A stretch of 64,000 nucleotides of DNA, taken from Luteibacter rhizovicinus DSM 16549 (lineage in GTDB: Bacteria > Pseudomonadota > Gammaproteobacteria > Xanthomonadales > Rhodanobacteraceae). Each line of letters starts with the position of its first letter. The stretch's first letter is position 1. The notes under the pieces were generated by a model. That model was not told the DNA's origin, made no database searches, and saw only the letters and a list, made by a program, of their open reading frames with translations. Below are positions 44,846 to 54,682 of this stretch, one piece after another. The translations under genes were made by a program, and so were the position numbers. The stretch spans positions 620,001-684,000 of the forward strand of contig NZ_CP017480.1 in NCBI RefSeq assembly GCF_001887595.1, given 5' to 3'.

Positions 44846-44986
44846 CGCAGATCATTTCGAGGCGCGACGATCATCGGTCATCGCAGCACGTGGGATGCCA
44901 GCGGCCGTGACGGCGGTAATTTCAAGGTCGTGGTCTTGCCGAACGGGTCCGGTGGTGCGAAGCGCGCCACGCTGCAGATTCGCTGA
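44846..44986 (+). pseudogene. Possible 3' remnant of a lost gene
   Basis: A frame open from just after a TAG at 44843 to TGA at 44984-44986 has no start codon near its beginning. Its second half reads like protein: GHRSTWDASGRDGG, then KVVVLPNGSGGAKRATLQIR. A strong terminator with a T run on the same strand starts 6 bases after the stop, as expected for a real gene end. It may be the tail of a deleted gene, or the coding look may be chance. Family not recognised. Confidence 0.25.
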
Positions 44987-44992
44987 TCAAAT

Positions 44993-45032
44993 GAAGAGGC
45001 CGGGCGATCACTCGCCCGGCCTCTTCGTTTTT
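44993..45032. terminator. Strong terminator between the gap and the M1 aminopeptidase gene
   Basis: GAAGAGGCCGGGCGA (44993-45007), loop TCAC, perfect complement to 45026, then GTTTTT on the + strand. On the minus strand it lies 17 bases after the aminopeptidase stop, so it probably ends that transcript too. Confidence 0.88.
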
Positions 45033-45049
45033 CTACCTGACGAAGAAAC

Positions 45050-47737
45050 TCAGCGCGTGATTGCCTTCGGATCCTGCTTGGCCTTGAGGGCCGCACAGAG
45101 CAGGGTCGACTCGCTGGTCTGGGCGAGATCGCGTTCGGCACCGCTCACCTGCGCGAGCTTCGGCTTGAAGAACTCGCTCATGCGATCGGCTTCCGCCTTC
45201 GAGCAGCTACCGGCTGCCGCCATGGTGACCACCTTGCCGCCGGCAAAGCTGCCGGTGCGCGCGATGATCTTGTCGTAGTTGGTGACGTACCACTTCCACA
45301 GTTCGTTACGCGAGGCTTCGGAATCGCGGCTGCCACGCAGCAACGAGGCCATCTCGCCAACCTTCACGTCCTTGCTCAGCGAGAAGTCACGGACCTTGTT
45401 CGCCTGCGCCACGTCCTTCGCGCTCGCGAGAGCCGACAGCATTGCATTGCGCTTGGCCGGATCGGAGGTCTTCGGGATCTCGGCGATCAGTGCGTCGACG
45501 GCCGGTGCACCGCGCTCCTGCACGGCCACGCCGAGGGCGTCACCGAGCAGATCCGGATCGGCGGCATCGAGGCTGAGACGACCGTCCTTCACCTGCAACG
45601 CGGCGTCGCCCTGCTTCAGCAGCTCAGCACGAACTTCCGGCGCGGCGATGTCGTCGTCACCGAGGAAGCCGGCGAGCGTCGTGCGGGTGATCGTGTCGTT
45701 GTCGGCTTCACCGGCCTTCTTGCGGTAGCCCAGTGCCTTGAGCTTCGGCAGGTAGGCGTCGACGGCCCACTTGCGCAGGTGATCGCGCTGGGCATCGGTG
45801 GTGGCTTCGTTGTGGAGGATCCAGTTGAAGGTGGTGATCGGGGCGGTGAAGACTTCGCGGGTCTTCGAGGCCGTGATCGGCTTGAGCGCCGCCAGCACGT
45901 TGCCGGCATCCAGGTCACCATGCAGGAAGGCCGCACGCACGGCATCCGCATAGGCCAGTTGCTCGGCGTCGCTCAGCGTGCCGACCACCTTGCTCAACGC
46001 GGCGAGGTCGGTCTTGCTTTGCGCAAAGCGGTAGTAACCGCGGCCGTTCGCATTCGGCAGTACCCAGGTGCCCTTGGCGGCGTCGTCCAGCACCATCGTG
46101 CCCGTGGCCTGGTCGAGCAGTTCGCACTTGACCTTGTTCGCGCCACCGGCCGTGCCGTAGCGCACGCACATCGGCACGCCCCACACGCGGCTGGCGTCGC
46201 CCGTGCTGCCCAAAGGCAGGTAGCGGCTCTGGGTCAGGTGCAGGACGGTCTTGCCGCCTTCCACCTTGACCTCGGTGGTGACGTAGGGCACGCCCGACTG
46301 GTCGAGGAAGCTACGGAACGCCTTCTTGAACGCGTCGCCCTGGCCAGCAGCCTCCGCGATCGAATCGATCAGGTCGTCAGCCGTCGCGTTGGCGAACTTG
46401 TGCTTCTGGATATAGGCACGCATGCCCTTCTGGAACACCGGATCGGTAACGTAGCCCTCGAACATGCCGAGGACGGCGGCGCCCTTCTGGTAGGTGATAC
46501 CGTCGAACGCGGTTTCGATGTCGCCGTTCCCGGTGATCGGCTGGCGGATCTTGCGCGCACTGACGAGGCTATCGTTGTTCATCGCACCCTGGGCGCCGCG
46601 TACGCGATCGAGGTCGGCGCGATATTCCGGGTGAACCTTGGTGGTGACCTTCTGCTGCATCCAGGTGGCGAAGGCCTCGTTGAGCCAGAGGTCGTCCCAC
46701 CAGGCCATGGTCACGGTGTCGCCGGTCCACTGGTGGGCCAGCTCGTGCGCGTTGACGTTGAACGAGCCGCGAACGTACTGCGCCGCGGAGTCCGGATCGA
46801 TCAGGAGGAGCCAGTCGCGGAAGGTGACCAGACCCGCGTTCTCCATGGCGCCGGCGCTGAAATCAGGCGCGGCGAGCAGGTCGAGCTTGTCGTACGGATA
46901 ACCGAACCCGTAGTAGTCCTCGAGCGTGTGGATGATCGCGTTGGTCTCGCCCAGCACGTGCTGCATGCGATGGCCCTCGCCCTTGGCGGCGATGCCGCGC
47001 AGTGGCGTCGCGGTCGAACGGAATTCGGTCGGCGAGATGTCCGGACCCTTCACGACGTCCCAGGGACCGACGGCAAACGCGACCAGGTAGGTCGGCAGCG
47101 GCTTGGTCGTGGAAAAGGTGAGCGTCTTCCAGCCGGTGCCCGCTTTTTCTTCCTTCACCTGGGCGGTGTTCGCTACGCCCTGGTCGTCGGCCGGAATGGT
47201 CAGGCTCAGGTCGAACGGCACCTTGAACGACGGCTCGTCGAAGCCTGGGAACGCGTAGCGCGCGGATACCGGCTCCATCTGCGTCATCGCGTACGGCACG
47301 CCTTCGTGCGAGACCTTGTACAGGCCCTGCAGCTGCTTGTTCAGCGGCGCAGTGAAGTCGATCGCGAGGATGATCTCCTGCGGCTCGAGCTTGGCACCGA
47401 GGTCGATGCGAGCGACGCCTTCCTTCTCGGCAGCCACGGTGTACTTGCCGACGTGCTTCTTGCCGGCAGCGTCGGTGACGGTGACCTTGGAAACCGTGAG
47501 GTCCTTGCCGTGCAGCCAGATGAAGTCAGAAGCCTGGCTCAGCTTGATCTTGATGATCGTCGAACCCGAATAGTTTTCCTGCTTCGGATCGACCTTGAAG
47601 GCCAGCTTGTAGTTTTCGGGCTGGGCCCAGGTGGGCAGGTGGCCGAGGGGCGCGGCGGCGTCCGTGCCGGCGGCGAACGCAGCGCCACAGCAGGCGGCAA
47701 GCGCGGTGAGAACGAGAGGGCGGACGAAACGACGCAT
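45050..47737 (-). CDS. Secreted M1-family zinc aminopeptidase
   Basis: Aminopeptidase of 895 residues removing N-terminal residues from peptides. A signal peptide (MRRFVRPLVLTALAACCGAAFAA) places it in the periplasm or outside. The M1 signature is complete: exopeptidase motif AGAMENAG near residue 290, zinc ligands H331 and H335 with catalytic E332 (HELAHQW) and third ligand E354 (LWLNEAFATWM). A long ERAP1-like C-terminal domain follows. Cytoplasmic E. coli PepN is related but lacks the leader, so I do not use that gene name. A strong terminator lies 17 bases after the stop. Confidence 0.93.
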   Translation of the reverse strand: MRRFVRPLVLTALAACCGAAFAAGTDAAAPLGHLPTWAQPENYKLAFKVDPKQENYSGSTIIKIKLSQASDFIWLHGKDLTVSKVTVTDAAGKKHVGKYTVAAEKEGVARIDLGAKLEPQEIILAIDFTAPLNKQLQGLYKVSHEGVPYAMTQMEPVSARYAFPGFDEPSFKVPFDLSLTIPADDQGVANTAQVKEEKAGTGWKTLTFSTTKPLPTYLVAFAVGPWDVVKGPDISPTEFRSTATPLRGIAAKGEGHRMQHVLGETNAIIHTLEDYYGFGYPYDKLDLLAAPDFSAGAMENAGLVTFRDWLLLIDPDSAAQYVRGSFNVNAHELAHQWTGDTVTMAWWDDLWLNEAFATWMQQKVTTKVHPEYRADLDRVRGAQGAMNNDSLVSARKIRQPITGNGDIETAFDGITYQKGAAVLGMFEGYVTDPVFQKGMRAYIQKHKFANATADDLIDSIAEAAGQGDAFKKAFRSFLDQSGVPYVTTEVKVEGGKTVLHLTQSRYLPLGSTGDASRVWGVPMCVRYGTAGGANKVKCELLDQATGTMVLDDAAKGTWVLPNANGRGYYRFAQSKTDLAALSKVVGTLSDAEQLAYADAVRAAFLHGDLDAGNVLAALKPITASKTREVFTAPITTFNWILHNEATTDAQRDHLRKWAVDAYLPKLKALGYRKKAGEADNDTITRTTLAGFLGDDDIAAPEVRAELLKQGDAALQVKDGRLSLDAADPDLLGDALGVAVQERGAPAVDALIAEIPKTSDPAKRNAMLSALASAKDVAQANKVRDFSLSKDVKVGEMASLLRGSRDSEASRNELWKWYVTNYDKIIARTGSFAGGKVVTMAAAGSCSKAEADRMSEFFKPKLAQVSGAERDLAQTSESTLLCAALKAKQDPKAITR

Positions 47738-47854
47738 GGTGGGTGGGACTCCCCTGTGGGTAATCGCGCATCCTGAGAACAGGGATGACCTTCGACACAG
47801 TGCCAGAAGGCACCCCTGTCCTCGCTGCGTTGCGTCATTCCGGCCGCCGGCGCC

Positions 47855-48214
47855 CTAGAGTTCGACGATCGGCTTGAACCCGCCAAAGAACATCCGCTTG
47901 CCGTCGAAAGGCATGTTCTTGGGATCCATATAGATGGCAAATCGCGGATCTTCCATGATTTTCTTCATGATCTGGTCGCGTGAGCGCTTGTTCTCGTAGA
48001 CCACCCAGGAGAACACCACGGTCTCCCCCGCTTTCAGTTTCACCGACTGCGGAAACGAGGTGGATTTGCCCGGCTTGACGTCGTCGGCCACGCATTCGTT
48101 ATAGGAAAGGGCCCCGTATTCCATCCAGATCTTGCCGGCTTTGCGGGCCATCTTCTTGTACTCGTTCATGCGATCCAGTGGCACGGGTAGAACGAAACCG
48201 TCGACGTAGCTCAT
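47855..48214 (-). CDS. DUF1428-family protein (YbaA-like)
   Basis: Small soluble protein of 119 residues of the DUF1428 family, which has a ferredoxin-like alpha/beta-barrel fold; function unknown. Family features: MSYVDGFVLPVPLDRMNEYKKMARKAGKIWMEYGAL, YNECVADDVKPG and the ending DPKNMPFDGKRMFFGGFKPIVEL. It is transcribed leftward and stands alone, separated from ahpD by a terminator and a REP element. Confidence 0.9.
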   Translation of the reverse strand: MSYVDGFVLPVPLDRMNEYKKMARKAGKIWMEYGALSYNECVADDVKPGKSTSFPQSVKLKAGETVVFSWVVYENKRSRDQIMKKIMEDPRFAIYMDPKNMPFDGKRMFFGGFKPIVEL

Positions 48215-48263
48215 GGTGGAACCCTCCCGGGGTGGATGTTCGGGGAGCGTCTCCCATAACGAA

Positions 48264-48290
48264 GAAAGGCCGCGTTAAACGCGGCCTTTC
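48264..48290. terminator. Hairpin between DUF1428 and ahpD
   Basis: GAAAGGCCGCGTT (48264-48276) pairs with AACGCGGCCTTTC (48278-48290). It lies 105 bases beyond the ahpD stop and 50 bases before the DUF1428 start on the minus strand. The tight loop means the innermost pairs probably stay open. Confidence 0.7.
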
Positions 48291-48305
48291 AGGGTGTGGT
48301 TTTCC

Positions 48306-48384
48306 GTGGGAGCCGGCTATGCCGGCGATGGGGCATCCCGTTTCACCGCTCCGTTGGCTTTTCGCCGCTGAAGTGGCTCCCACA
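48306..48384. repeat. REP-type inverted repeat (BIME)
   Basis: GTGGGAGCCGGCTATGCCGG at the left end and inverted CGCCGCTGAAGTGGCTCCCA at the right end, with spacer text caccgctccgttggctttt shared with the copy at 9652. It starts 10 bases beyond the ahpD stop. Confidence 0.85.
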
Positions 48385-48394
48385 TTCCCTTGAA

Positions 48395-48937
48395 TCAACC
48401 GGCGGCATCGGCCTGCTCGAGGACCACGGCGATGCCGTGAATCACCGACGCGATGCGGACGGCGCTCTGGATGGCCTGGACCGAAATGCCACCGTCGCGC
48501 AGTACCTTGTCGTGCGAGTCGATGCACATGCCGCAGCCGTTGACGGCCGAGACCGCCAGCGAGACCAGCTCGAAGTCGTTCTTCGCATCACCCTTGTAGG
48601 CGCCGATCACGTTCATGCGCAGCTTGGCCGGGATGGTGGCGTATTCCGGGTGGCTGACCAGGTGCTGGAAGCGGTAGTAGATGTTGTTCATGCCCATGAT
48701 CGCGGCCGAACCCTTGGCGGCGGTCAGCTGCTCCGGCGTGGCGTGCTCGGCGGCGAACGCGGCGATGGCTTCGGTCAGCGGCTTGTAGCGCGCGGAGAAG
48801 GCAGCGCCGAGGGCGACCATCGAGATCTGGGCGAGGTTCAGGCCCGGGGCGCCCGCTTCGCTCAACACGGAGTCGAGGTTGAGCTTGAGGTCCTTGGCGT
48901 ATTCGGGAAGCTTGCTGCGAAGATCGGCGACGCTCAT
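48395..48937 (-). CDS. ahpD: Alkyl hydroperoxidase AhpD
   Basis: AhpD reduces the peroxiredoxin AhpC and has weak peroxidase activity itself. The 180-residue protein has the redox motif NGCGMCIDSH with C135, C138 and H142, plus the family block LAQISMVALGAAFSARYKPLTEAI. The start at 48937 (MSVADLRSKLPEYAKDLKLNL) is the standard N-terminus; the frame extends 18 codons upstream without a better site. It lies downstream of ahpC on the same strand, with a terminator hairpin between them. No ahpF is in the window, so AhpD is the likely AhpC reductant here. Confidence 0.94.
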   Translation of the reverse strand: MSVADLRSKLPEYAKDLKLNLDSVLSEAGAPGLNLAQISMVALGAAFSARYKPLTEAIAAFAAEHATPEQLTAAKGSAAIMGMNNIYYRFQHLVSHPEYATIPAKLRMNVIGAYKGDAKNDFELVSLAVSAVNGCGMCIDSHDKVLRDGGISVQAIQSAVRIASVIHGIAVVLEQADAAG

Positions 48938-49049
48938 GGGATGCACCTTGTCTTGGATGAGGAATGAGGCGCGGAATGGCTCGGCGCGCACGGCGCCGGT
49001 TCACGCGGGACACGGGGGACGTGTCGGTGAGGCGGGTGGTCTTAGAAAA

Positions 49050-49077
49050 GAGGCGGTGAAGCGAACTTCACCGCCTC
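49050..49077 (-). terminator. Terminator between ahpC and ahpD
   Basis: GAGGCGGTGAAG and its perfect complement around a four-base loop, followed on the minus strand by TTTTCT. It lies 65 bases after the ahpC stop, so part of the ahpC transcripts should end here, with readthrough into ahpD. Confidence 0.8.
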
Positions 49078-49141
49078 TCGGGTAGCCCGCGCCACGCGGG
49101 GGAGGGAGCTTTGCGGCGCGGGACTTACGACCAGTGAAGCC

Positions 49142-49690
49142 TTAGGCGACCTTGAGGGTCTCGTCGCCGGACTTCCAGTTGCAGGCGCACAGCTCGTCGG
49201 TCTGCAGCGCGTCGAGGACGCGGAGCACTTCGTCCGGGTTGCGGCCGACGGAACCGGCGGTCACGTAGGCGAACTGGATCTCGCCGTTCGGATCGACCAG
49301 GAAGGTCGCGCGCTGGGCAACACCTTCGTCGGTCAGGATGCCGAGAGCCGTGGTCAGCTCCTTCTTGATGTCGGCAACCATCGGGAAGGTGAGGTCCTTC
49401 AGGTCGGCGTGGTCCATGCGCCAGGCGCGGTGGACGAACTCGGAGTCGGTCGAGACAGCCAGGACCTGGCAGTCACGGTCGGCGAACTTCTCGTTGAGGT
49501 CGCTGAAACCCTTGATCTCGGTCGGGCAGACGAAGGTGAAGTCCTTCGGGTAGAAGAACACCAGCTTCCACTTGCCTTCGTACGACTTGTCGGAGACTAC
49601 CGTGAAGGCGTCTTCGATCTTGTTCGCGAGCGGGCCGCCGTCGACAGCCTTGAGGTTGAACTGGGGGAACTTATCGCCAATGCTCAGCAC
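49142..49690 (-). CDS. ahpC: Peroxiredoxin AhpC
   Basis: Typical 2-Cys peroxiredoxin (182 residues) that reduces hydrogen peroxide and organic hydroperoxides. The peroxidatic cysteine C55 is in FYPKDFTFVCPTE. Near the end, ELCACNW carries resolving cysteine candidates C168 and C170; this second-cysteine arrangement is seen in AhpC proteins served by AhpD. The gene is divergent from oxyR. A promoter and an OxyR-like site occupy the shared gap, so induction by peroxide is expected. Confidence 0.96.
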   Translation of the reverse strand: MLSIGDKFPQFNLKAVDGGPLANKIEDAFTVVSDKSYEGKWKLVFFYPKDFTFVCPTEIKGFSDLNEKFADRDCQVLAVSTDSEFVHRAWRMDHADLKDLTFPMVADIKKELTTALGILTDEGVAQRATFLVDPNGEIQFAYVTAGSVGRNPDEVLRVLDALQTDELCACNWKSGDETLKVA

Positions 49691-49772
49691 GTTTGACTCT
49701 CCGTTGAGGGTGGTTTGAACTCTGCGCGCGCTCAGGTTGCCGCGACTGAAACGTAAGGTTAGCGGGCCGGGA

Positions 49773-49802
49773 CATATATCTCAAATCGATTGTAGACATC
49801 AA
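49773..49802 (-). promoter_or_regulatory. Candidate ahpC promoter
   Basis: On the minus strand TTGATG (49802-49797) and TATATG (49778-49773) are separated by 18 bases, giving a leader of about 75 bases to ahpC. The -35 lies next to the OxyR-like site at 49806, the arrangement expected for direct activation. Confidence 0.55.
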
Positions 49803-49805
49803 TGT

Positions 49806-49822
49806 GATAGGCTGGCCCTATC
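49806..49822. promoter_or_regulatory. Candidate OxyR-binding half of the ahpC-oxyR gap
   Basis: GATAG-GCTGGCC-CTATC contains ATAG-N7-CTAT, the repeated unit of the OxyR consensus. It lies 23 bases before the oxyR ATG and just upstream of the ahpC -35. The second ATAG-N7-CTAT unit of the full consensus is only weakly recognisable. Confidence 0.55.
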
Positions 49823-49845
49823 GAAACCGAGTCGAGCCCGTCGCC

Positions 49846-50805
49846 ATGAACCTGCGTGACTTGTCCTACCTCGTTGCCCTGGCCGAGCACCGCCATTTCG
49901 GTCGCGCCGCCGAAGCCAGCTTCGTCAGCCAGCCCACCCTCTCCACGCAGATCCGCAAACTCGAGGACGAACTGGGTGTGGCCCTGGTCGAGCGCACGCC
50001 ACGAAAGGTCCTGCTCACCGAGACCGGCCGCGAAATCGCCCGGCGGGCACGTGGCGTGCTTTCGCAGGTCGACGAGATCAAGTCGATCGCCCAGCGCACG
50101 CGGGACCCGGAGTCCGGAACGATTCGCCTGGGCATTTTCCCGACCCTCGGCCCGTACCTGCTACCGCATGTCATCCCTCACCTGCGCCAGCGCTTTCCGC
50201 GGCTGGAGCTGCTGCTGCGCGAGGAAAAAACCGAGCAGATCCTCGGCATGTTGCGTGAGGGCGCGCTCGACGCCGGCATCCTCGCCCTACCCATGCACGA
50301 CGATTCGCTGCACGTCGAATTCCTGTTCGAAGAGCCCTTCGTCCTGGCCGTTCCGGACAACCATCCGCTCGCCGGGCGGCAGTGCCTGAAGATGGAAGAC
50401 CTCTCCGACCAGAACCTCCTGCTCCTGGAGGATGGACACTGCCTGCGCGACCAGGCGCTCGAGGTCTGTCATCTGGCCGGTGCCGGTGAGAAGACCGGTT
50501 TCCGGGCCACCAGCCTGGAGACCCTGCGCCAGATGGTCTCGGCCAACGTCGGCATCACGCTGATGCCGATCCTGGCGGTGAAGCCGCCCGTGGCCCAGTC
50601 CGGCAACGTCCGGTTGATCGAATTCGAAAGCCCGGCGCCCAGTCGCCGCATCGCGATGGTCTGGCGCAAGAGCTCGGCGATGACGCCGTTCTTCACGGCC
50701 CTTGCCGAGGTGATTCGCGACGTGCCGGCCGAGCTGTTCAACGCCCGGGAATGCGTCACGCGTCAACCGGAAAGTCCGCCAGCCGTTGCCTTTCCATCCT
50801 CCTGA
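49846..50805 (+). CDS. oxyR: LysR-family peroxide sensor OxyR
   Basis: OxyR activates antioxidant genes when a disulfide forms between two cysteines. The 319-residue protein has the LysR HTH (MNLRDLSYLVALAEHRHFGRAAEASFVSQPTLSTQIRKLE) and, in the sensor domain, GHCLRDQALEVC. This puts cysteines at residues 199 and 208, the same numbers as the redox pair of E. coli OxyR. The ATG at 49846 is the family start; one 14 codons earlier would run into the OxyR-like site. It is divergent from ahpC, which is surely one of its targets. Confidence 0.95.
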   Translation: MNLRDLSYLVALAEHRHFGRAAEASFVSQPTLSTQIRKLEDELGVALVERTPRKVLLTETGREIARRARGVLSQVDEIKSIAQRTRDPESGTIRLGIFPTLGPYLLPHVIPHLRQRFPRLELLLREEKTEQILGMLREGALDAGILALPMHDDSLHVEFLFEEPFVLAVPDNHPLAGRQCLKMEDLSDQNLLLLEDGHCLRDQALEVCHLAGAGEKTGFRATSLETLRQMVSANVGITLMPILAVKPPVAQSGNVRLIEFESPAPSRRIAMVWRKSSAMTPFFTALAEVIRDVPAELFNARECVTRQPESPPAVAFPSS

Positions 50806-50819
50806 CGGTTCTCCGATAG

Positions 50820-51416
50820 ATGCGCGTCTGGCTAGTCGTCCTGCTCCTGCTCTGCGGCCTGGGCGCGTACTCGTGGTGGCACAAGCGACCCGTGCACGCG
50901 GCGGCCGGCGTGCTCGCGGGCGACGTGCCCAGCCAGAGGGACCTGGGCCGGGGACCACAACTCGCACGTGGCCACTTCTCGCTGGAGCCCCGCGCGAAGT
51001 TCGCCATGACCGGCCGGGTGCTCTCCCGCGAGGACTATCAGCTGGACGACCTCGCACCGATCGCGCCCACCGACCTTGCCCTGGGCTGGGGCCGGATGTC
51101 GGATAGTTCGGTGCTGGACAAGATCCGGATTTCCCAGTCCAACCGCTTCTACTTCTGGTACACCGACCACTTCCCGATCCCGCGCCACGAGATCGAGGAT
51201 TCCAGCGCCAACATGCACATGATCCCGGCCAACGACACCGTGGCGCGCGAACTGAGCGAGGTGCGCCCCGGGGAAGTGATCCACCTCGAAGGCTTCCTGG
51301 TCGACGTCAAGCGCGACGACGGCTGGCACTGGAATACGTCGCTTACCCGCGAGGACACCGGCGCGGGTGGTTGCGAGATCGTCCTGGTCGAAGACATCCA
51401 CGAGGCGAGCCACTAG
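50820..51416 (+). CDS. Conserved hypothetical membrane-anchored protein
   Basis: Not assigned to a family by me; 198 residues. One N-terminal hydrophobic segment (MRVWLVVLLLLCGLGAYSWW) is either an uncleaved anchor or a signal peptide. The rest is a soluble domain with many aromatics and histidines: ALGWGRMSDSSVLDKIRISQSNRFYFWYTDHFPIPRHEIEDSSANMHMIPA, then GEVIHLEGFLVDVKRDDGWHWNTSLTREDTGAGGCEIVLVEDI. The GWG and W-TSL-R-D-G-GC-E pattern looks like a conserved extracytoplasmic fold. It starts 15 bases after oxyR, so it may share its transcript, but a role in peroxide defence is only guilt by position. Confidence 0.7.
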   Translation: MRVWLVVLLLLCGLGAYSWWHKRPVHAAAGVLAGDVPSQRDLGRGPQLARGHFSLEPRAKFAMTGRVLSREDYQLDDLAPIAPTDLALGWGRMSDSSVLDKIRISQSNRFYFWYTDHFPIPRHEIEDSSANMHMIPANDTVARELSEVRPGEVIHLEGFLVDVKRDDGWHWNTSLTREDTGAGGCEIVLVEDIHEASH

Positions 51417-51449
51417 CCACACCGGGCGACAGCACCCGCCAGGAAAGCC

Positions 51450-51983
51450 TCAGCCGCCGATCAGGGCATGCAGGGGCGCGGCGCCGGACCACTTTGCGCG
51501 TCCCTGCAGGCCGGCCAGTTCGATGACCACGCTGGCGCCGAGGACCTCCGCGCCCAGCCGCTCGACCAGTCGGCGCCCCGCTTCGAGGGTGCCGCCGGTC
51601 GCCAGGACGTCGTCGACCAGGATCACCCGCTCGCCCGGCGACAGCGCCTGGGTACCGATCTCCAAACGGTCGTGACCGTACTCCAGGCCGTAATCGACGC
51701 CGACGATCGGCGGCGGCAACTTGCCGGCCTTGCGCAAGGGGACGAAGCCGGCGCCGAGCGCCCGGGCCATGGCGGCGCCGAAAATGAATCCGCGCGACTC
51801 GATCCCGCAAACCGCGCCGATACCCAGGCCCTGCCACGGCGCGCACAGCGCATCGATGCAGGCGCCGAACGCGTCGGCGTCGGCAAGCAGGGGGGTGATG
51901 TCCTTGAACATGATGCCCGGACGCGGAAAGTCGACAACATCGCGGACAAGGTCGGTAAGGGCCTTCAAATCATGGGCCTGCAT
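51450..51983 (-). CDS. apt: Adenine phosphoribosyltransferase
   Basis: Salvages adenine to AMP using PRPP. The 177-residue protein has the Apt start VDFPRPGIMFKDITPLLAD, GIESRGFIFGAAMARALG, a flexible loop RKAGKLPPP and the PRPP-binding motif ERVILVDDVLATGGTLEAG. It is transcribed leftward, 29 bases downstream of the small DUF2007 gene, probably with it. Confidence 0.95.
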   Translation of the reverse strand: MQAHDLKALTDLVRDVVDFPRPGIMFKDITPLLADADAFGACIDALCAPWQGLGIGAVCGIESRGFIFGAAMARALGAGFVPLRKAGKLPPPIVGVDYGLEYGHDRLEIGTQALSPGERVILVDDVLATGGTLEAGRRLVERLGAEVLGASVVIELAGLQGRAKWSGAAPLHALIGG

Positions 51984-52012
51984 GGTATGGATCCTGAAAA
52001 GTGTCGCGACGC

Positions 52013-52285
52013 TCAGGCCGGAAGGGTGGCGGCGCCGAAATCGTCGTCGGAGGCCGCGGCGGCGCGCGCCTCGGCCAGTTGCCTGTCGATGACGCGAACG
52101 ATCGATTCGGCCGCGTCCGCGGCCGCCTCGGGAACCATCACGGCGAGGAAGTCCCGCGCCGGAAGCTGCCCGACCGCACCGGTCAGGAACTCTCCGGCGA
52201 TGAAGGCGGGAATTTCCGCCTGCTCGAGCGCATTCTTCACCAGATGGGCGTCGATCAGGGATTCGGCGTGATAGGCGATACGCAT
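52013..52285 (-). CDS. DUF2007-family small protein
   Basis: Short protein of 90 residues with the DUF2007 (putative signal-transducing) signature at the N-terminus: [42 protein letters not shown], then a strand [19 protein letters not shown] and a disordered acidic/Ala tail. The fold resembles PII-like or ACT-like small domains; the function is unknown. It lies upstream of apt on the same strand and is divergent from glnS. Confidence 0.85.
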   Translation of the reverse strand: MRIAYHAESLIDAHLVKNALEQAEIPAFIAGEFLTGAVGQLPARDFLAVMVPEAAADAAESIVRVIDRQLAEARAAAASDDDFGAATLPA

Positions 52286-52381
52286 GAGAGGAAGCTACCT
52301 GCGCCGCCGCCCGGCGGCAAGGGTTTCGCGCCTAAGGTAAACTCGGATGTTTGCCGCGCCCCACCCTCTGAGTCCTTTGCG

Positions 52382-54108
<1,727 letters not shown>

Positions 54109-54109
<1 letters not shown>

Positions 54110-54666
54110 TGCTTTACGGACAAGTCCATCTCACCCTGCCCGCTTGGGTCCACGAAGCCGTGGACACCTCGCTCACCTATGCCGGTGACGAGGCCAAGGT
54201 CAGGCTGGCCGTCGATCTGTCAGGACAAAACATCGATCTCGCCACGGGCGGTCCCTTCGGTGCCGTGGTGTTCGACGGCAACGATCGCATCGTCGCCGTC
54301 GGGGTCAATCGCGTGGTGCCGCATGCCTGCTCCGTGGCGCATGCCGAGATGATGGCGTACATGACGGCACAGCAGCGCCTGCAACGCTTCCGCCTCAACG
54401 AAGACGGCAGCCGATTCGTTCTCGCCACCAGCTCGCAACCCTGCTGCCAGTGCTACGGCGCCACGGTGTGGGCCGGCGTGGACGAACTGCTTATCGGCGC
54501 ACGCTCGGAAGACGTCGAAGAGCTCACGCCGTTCGACGAAGGTCCCCTGCCGGCCGACTGGATCGGCGAACTCGAGCGTCGCGGCATCGCCGTGCGCCGC
54601 GACATCTGTCGTGACGAGGCTCGCGACGTGCTTCGCCGTTATGGCGAGTCGGGCGCCAGCTATTGA
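54109..54666 (+). CDS. Nucleoside deaminase of the CMP/dCMP deaminase superfamily
   Basis: Zinc-dependent deaminase of 185 residues. The catalytic zinc site reads HAE (H78, E80, in SVAHAEMMAY) and PCCQC (C112, C115). It is closer to guanine deaminase and tRNA adenosine deaminase-like proteins than to cytidine deaminase, but the substrate cannot be fixed by eye; TadA is expected elsewhere in the genome. It is translationally coupled to glnS (TGATG overlap). Confidence 0.85.
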
Positions 54667-54682
54667 AACCGGTCTTGCCCGG

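Larger units (their letters stand above)
44644..45049. other. 406-base gap: hairpin, possible gene remnant and terminator
   Basis: From left to right it holds the hairpin and ribosome binding site of copy A, about 175 bases with no recognisable signal, a startless 46-codon frame at 44846-44983 that reads like the end of a protein, and a strong terminator at 44993. No complete gene is convincing on either strand. Confidence 0.6.
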
